Below are positions 29,208 to 30,218 of a stretch of 30,218 nt of DNA, piece by piece; position 1 is the stretch's first letter; every line of letters starts with the position of its first letter. Origin of the DNA: a virus; the IMG/VR virus record IMGVR_UViG_3300038451_000007, positions 1 through 30,218 of that record; one strand, 5' to 3'. The notes beneath the pieces were generated by a model, which saw nothing but the letters and a program-made list of their open reading frames with translations, had not been told where the DNA came from and made no database searches. The translations under genes and the position numbers were made by a program.

Positions 29208-30035
29208 ATGGGAAGCGGAAGCTCCGGCGGTGGGGGAACCACCAATACCGGCAGTACAACTACAGCGTCTATAGCCCCGCAGCTACAGCCATTAATGACT
29301 AATGCGGCTAATGAGATGCAGGCTGCCGAGCAGCAATACTCTCTTGGTGGGGCCACTACAGGCGGGCCGGTAGGCAGCACCAACTTCTTTGCGTCTAACC
29401 CGATGCAGATAGCGCCGCAGACGGACTTGCAAACTTATGCTCAGAATCTCTCACCGTCGCTGGTCAATGCTGGTAGTGGGGCACTTAACCAAGCGCAGGA
29501 GTATGCTACCTTAGCTCCAGAAGTTGCCGGTACTATGGCCCCGGCGGTCACTGCTGATAACCCGATGATGCAAGCAACACAAGCCGCCTTCAATCAGACG
29601 ATGGCCCCAACGATTGAGAACCAGTTAAGTCTTGCTGGCCTGGGTGATTCAAGCACTCTTGGCAACTCACTTGCATTAGCCGACATATCCCAGCTTGTAC
29701 CTACTCAGCAATATGAGCAGAGTCAGGAACAAGGTGTCATAGAAGGCGCTGCTTCCATGCTGGGGCAGATGACCCCGCAGCTTACTAACATAGGTAACTC
29801 ACAAGCATCTAATCTTAATACCGCTATTGGTACGATGGCGACCCAGGGCGCTGCTCAGCAATCCGCAGCCCAAGCCCCACTTACCTCTGCATATGAGGAC
29901 TTCTTACGTCAGCAAGCCCTGGCGGAAGAAACCTTATTTGTACCGTTCGGTGATACCACTGCTGGCCTTGTTGGTAGCACCACTACGGGGGAGACGGCCT
30001 CTAACCCTTCTGGCTCAGGTGGATTATTTAAATAA
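29208..30035 (+). CDS. Candidate internal virion/ejection protein (275 aa)
   Basis: Product of 275 residues starting MGSGSSGGGGTTNTGSTTT. It is low in charge and rich in Ala, Gln, Thr, Ser and Gly, with long amphipathic stretches (NQLSLAGLGDSSTLGNSLAL, AQQSAAQAPLTSAYEDFLRQQA). Such composition late in the tail module is typical of podovirus ejection proteins. No enzymatic motif. The stop overlaps the next start (TAATG). Confidence 0.6.
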   Translation: MGSGSSGGGGTTNTGSTTTASIAPQLQPLMTNAANEMQAAEQQYSLGGATTGGPVGSTNFFASNPMQIAPQTDLQTYAQNLSPSLVNAGSGALNQAQEYATLAPEVAGTMAPAVTADNPMMQATQAAFNQTMAPTIENQLSLAGLGDSSTLGNSLALADISQLVPTQQYEQSQEQGVIEGAASMLGQMTPQLTNIGNSQASNLNTAIGTMATQGAAQQSAAQAPLTSAYEDFLRQQALAEETLFVPFGDTTAGLVGSTTTGETASNPSGSGGLFK

Positions 30036-30218
30036 TGGACCCTGTAACCCTTGGTCTTGCTGGTGCTGGTATAGCTGATGCGGCTCCGACGGCTGGTGCT
30101 GCTGGTGCTGGAGCAACTGCGGCAGGTGCGGGCGCTGGCGCTGCTGGTGCTGCTGGTGCTGGAGCAACTGCGGCAGGTGCGGGCGCTGGCGCTGCTGGTG
30201 CTGCTGCCGGTGGAAGCT
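30035..30218 (+). CDS. Gly/Ala-repeat protein (partial, N-terminal 61 aa)
   Basis: The gene begins in TAATG with the previous stop and runs off the window. The visible part, MDPVTLGLAGAGIAD then (G/A/T)-only repeats, contains a 17-residue unit encoded by an exact 51-base duplication. Probably the next ejection or internal virion protein. The rest is not visible. Confidence 0.65.
   Translation, partial: MDPVTLGLAGAGIADAAPTAGAAGAGATAAGAGAGAAGAAGAGATAAGAGAGAAGAAAGGS
30095..30196 (+). repeat. Exact 51-base in-frame tandem repeat
   Basis: 30095-30145 and 30146-30196 are identical and in frame (17 codons: Gly, Ala, Thr). A third copy begins with GGTGCTGCTG and then diverges. The lack of synonymous change points to recent slippage or duplication. 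Confidence 0.85.

Noticed and set aside
1-30218. tRNA genes, integrase, attachment sites, endolysin
   Set aside because: No cloverleaf, recombinase motif or peptidoglycan-hydrolase motif was seen in either strand; absence beyond the window cannot be judged.

Overview
The window is about 30 kb of a tailed double-stranded DNA bacteriophage. The morphology is most likely podovirus-like. A portal of about 700 residues, an acidic scaffolding protein, an SU10/HK97-like capsid protein, an adaptor-like gene, a large nozzle-like tail protein and a Gly/Ala-rich candidate ejection protein are present, and no sheath, tube or tape-measure gene is seen. The host is a bacterium that uses strong AGGAGG ribosome sites and textbook sigma-70 promoters (TTGACA, 17-base spacer, TG-extended TATAAT). 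I cannot name the host, and no integrase or endolysin is seen here.

Left arm (1-8719, all on the minus strand). Reading from the divergent control region outwards, the first block is a five-gene cassette behind promoter 8813-8841: an amidoligase with a long zinc-ribbon N-terminus, a class II glutamine amidotransferase, a small Cys-rich protein, and two small acidic proteins. A second promoter (5792-5820) starts an operon with two membrane proteins, a DinG/XPD-like iron-sulfur helicase and a small lipoprotein. A third (3719-3747) serves a small unknown gene. A freestanding HNH endonuclease with its own atypical promoter follows. The arm ends with a replication/recombination block: a candidate ssDNA-binding protein, a PD-(D/E)XK nuclease, a Sak4-like ATPase, two tiny membrane proteins, an ERCC4 nuclease with HhH motifs, and a family 4 uracil-DNA glycosylase that runs off the window.

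Control region (about 8813-10670). It holds the leftward promoter, a triplicated 12-base motif, several inverted repeats, and two 40-base direct repeats that are each a nested dyad, so they are good operator candidates. A few small rightward genes follow, then about 650 bases that are mostly noncoding, with 13-base tandem repeats, a G12 tract and two near-identical rightward promoters.

Right arm (10671-30218, all on the plus strand). It opens with an HExxH metallopeptidase-like gene, a DUF6496-like basic protein and a HTH protein. Packaging comes next: a candidate small terminase, and a large terminase split into separate ATPase and nuclease genes. Cys-rich small genes follow, then head genes (portal, scaffold, capsid), numerous small structural genes, an adaptor, fibre and nozzle proteins, a GNAT acetyltransferase, and candidate ejection proteins. 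TAATG or ATGA overlaps are frequent in both arms, so translational coupling looks common.

Most notable are the amidoligase/amidotransferase cassette with a possible small carrier protein ending in Glu; a family of early promoters whose transcripts should begin with a G-tract; one copy of that promoter lying antisense in the tail region; the split terminase; and the nested-dyad repeats.
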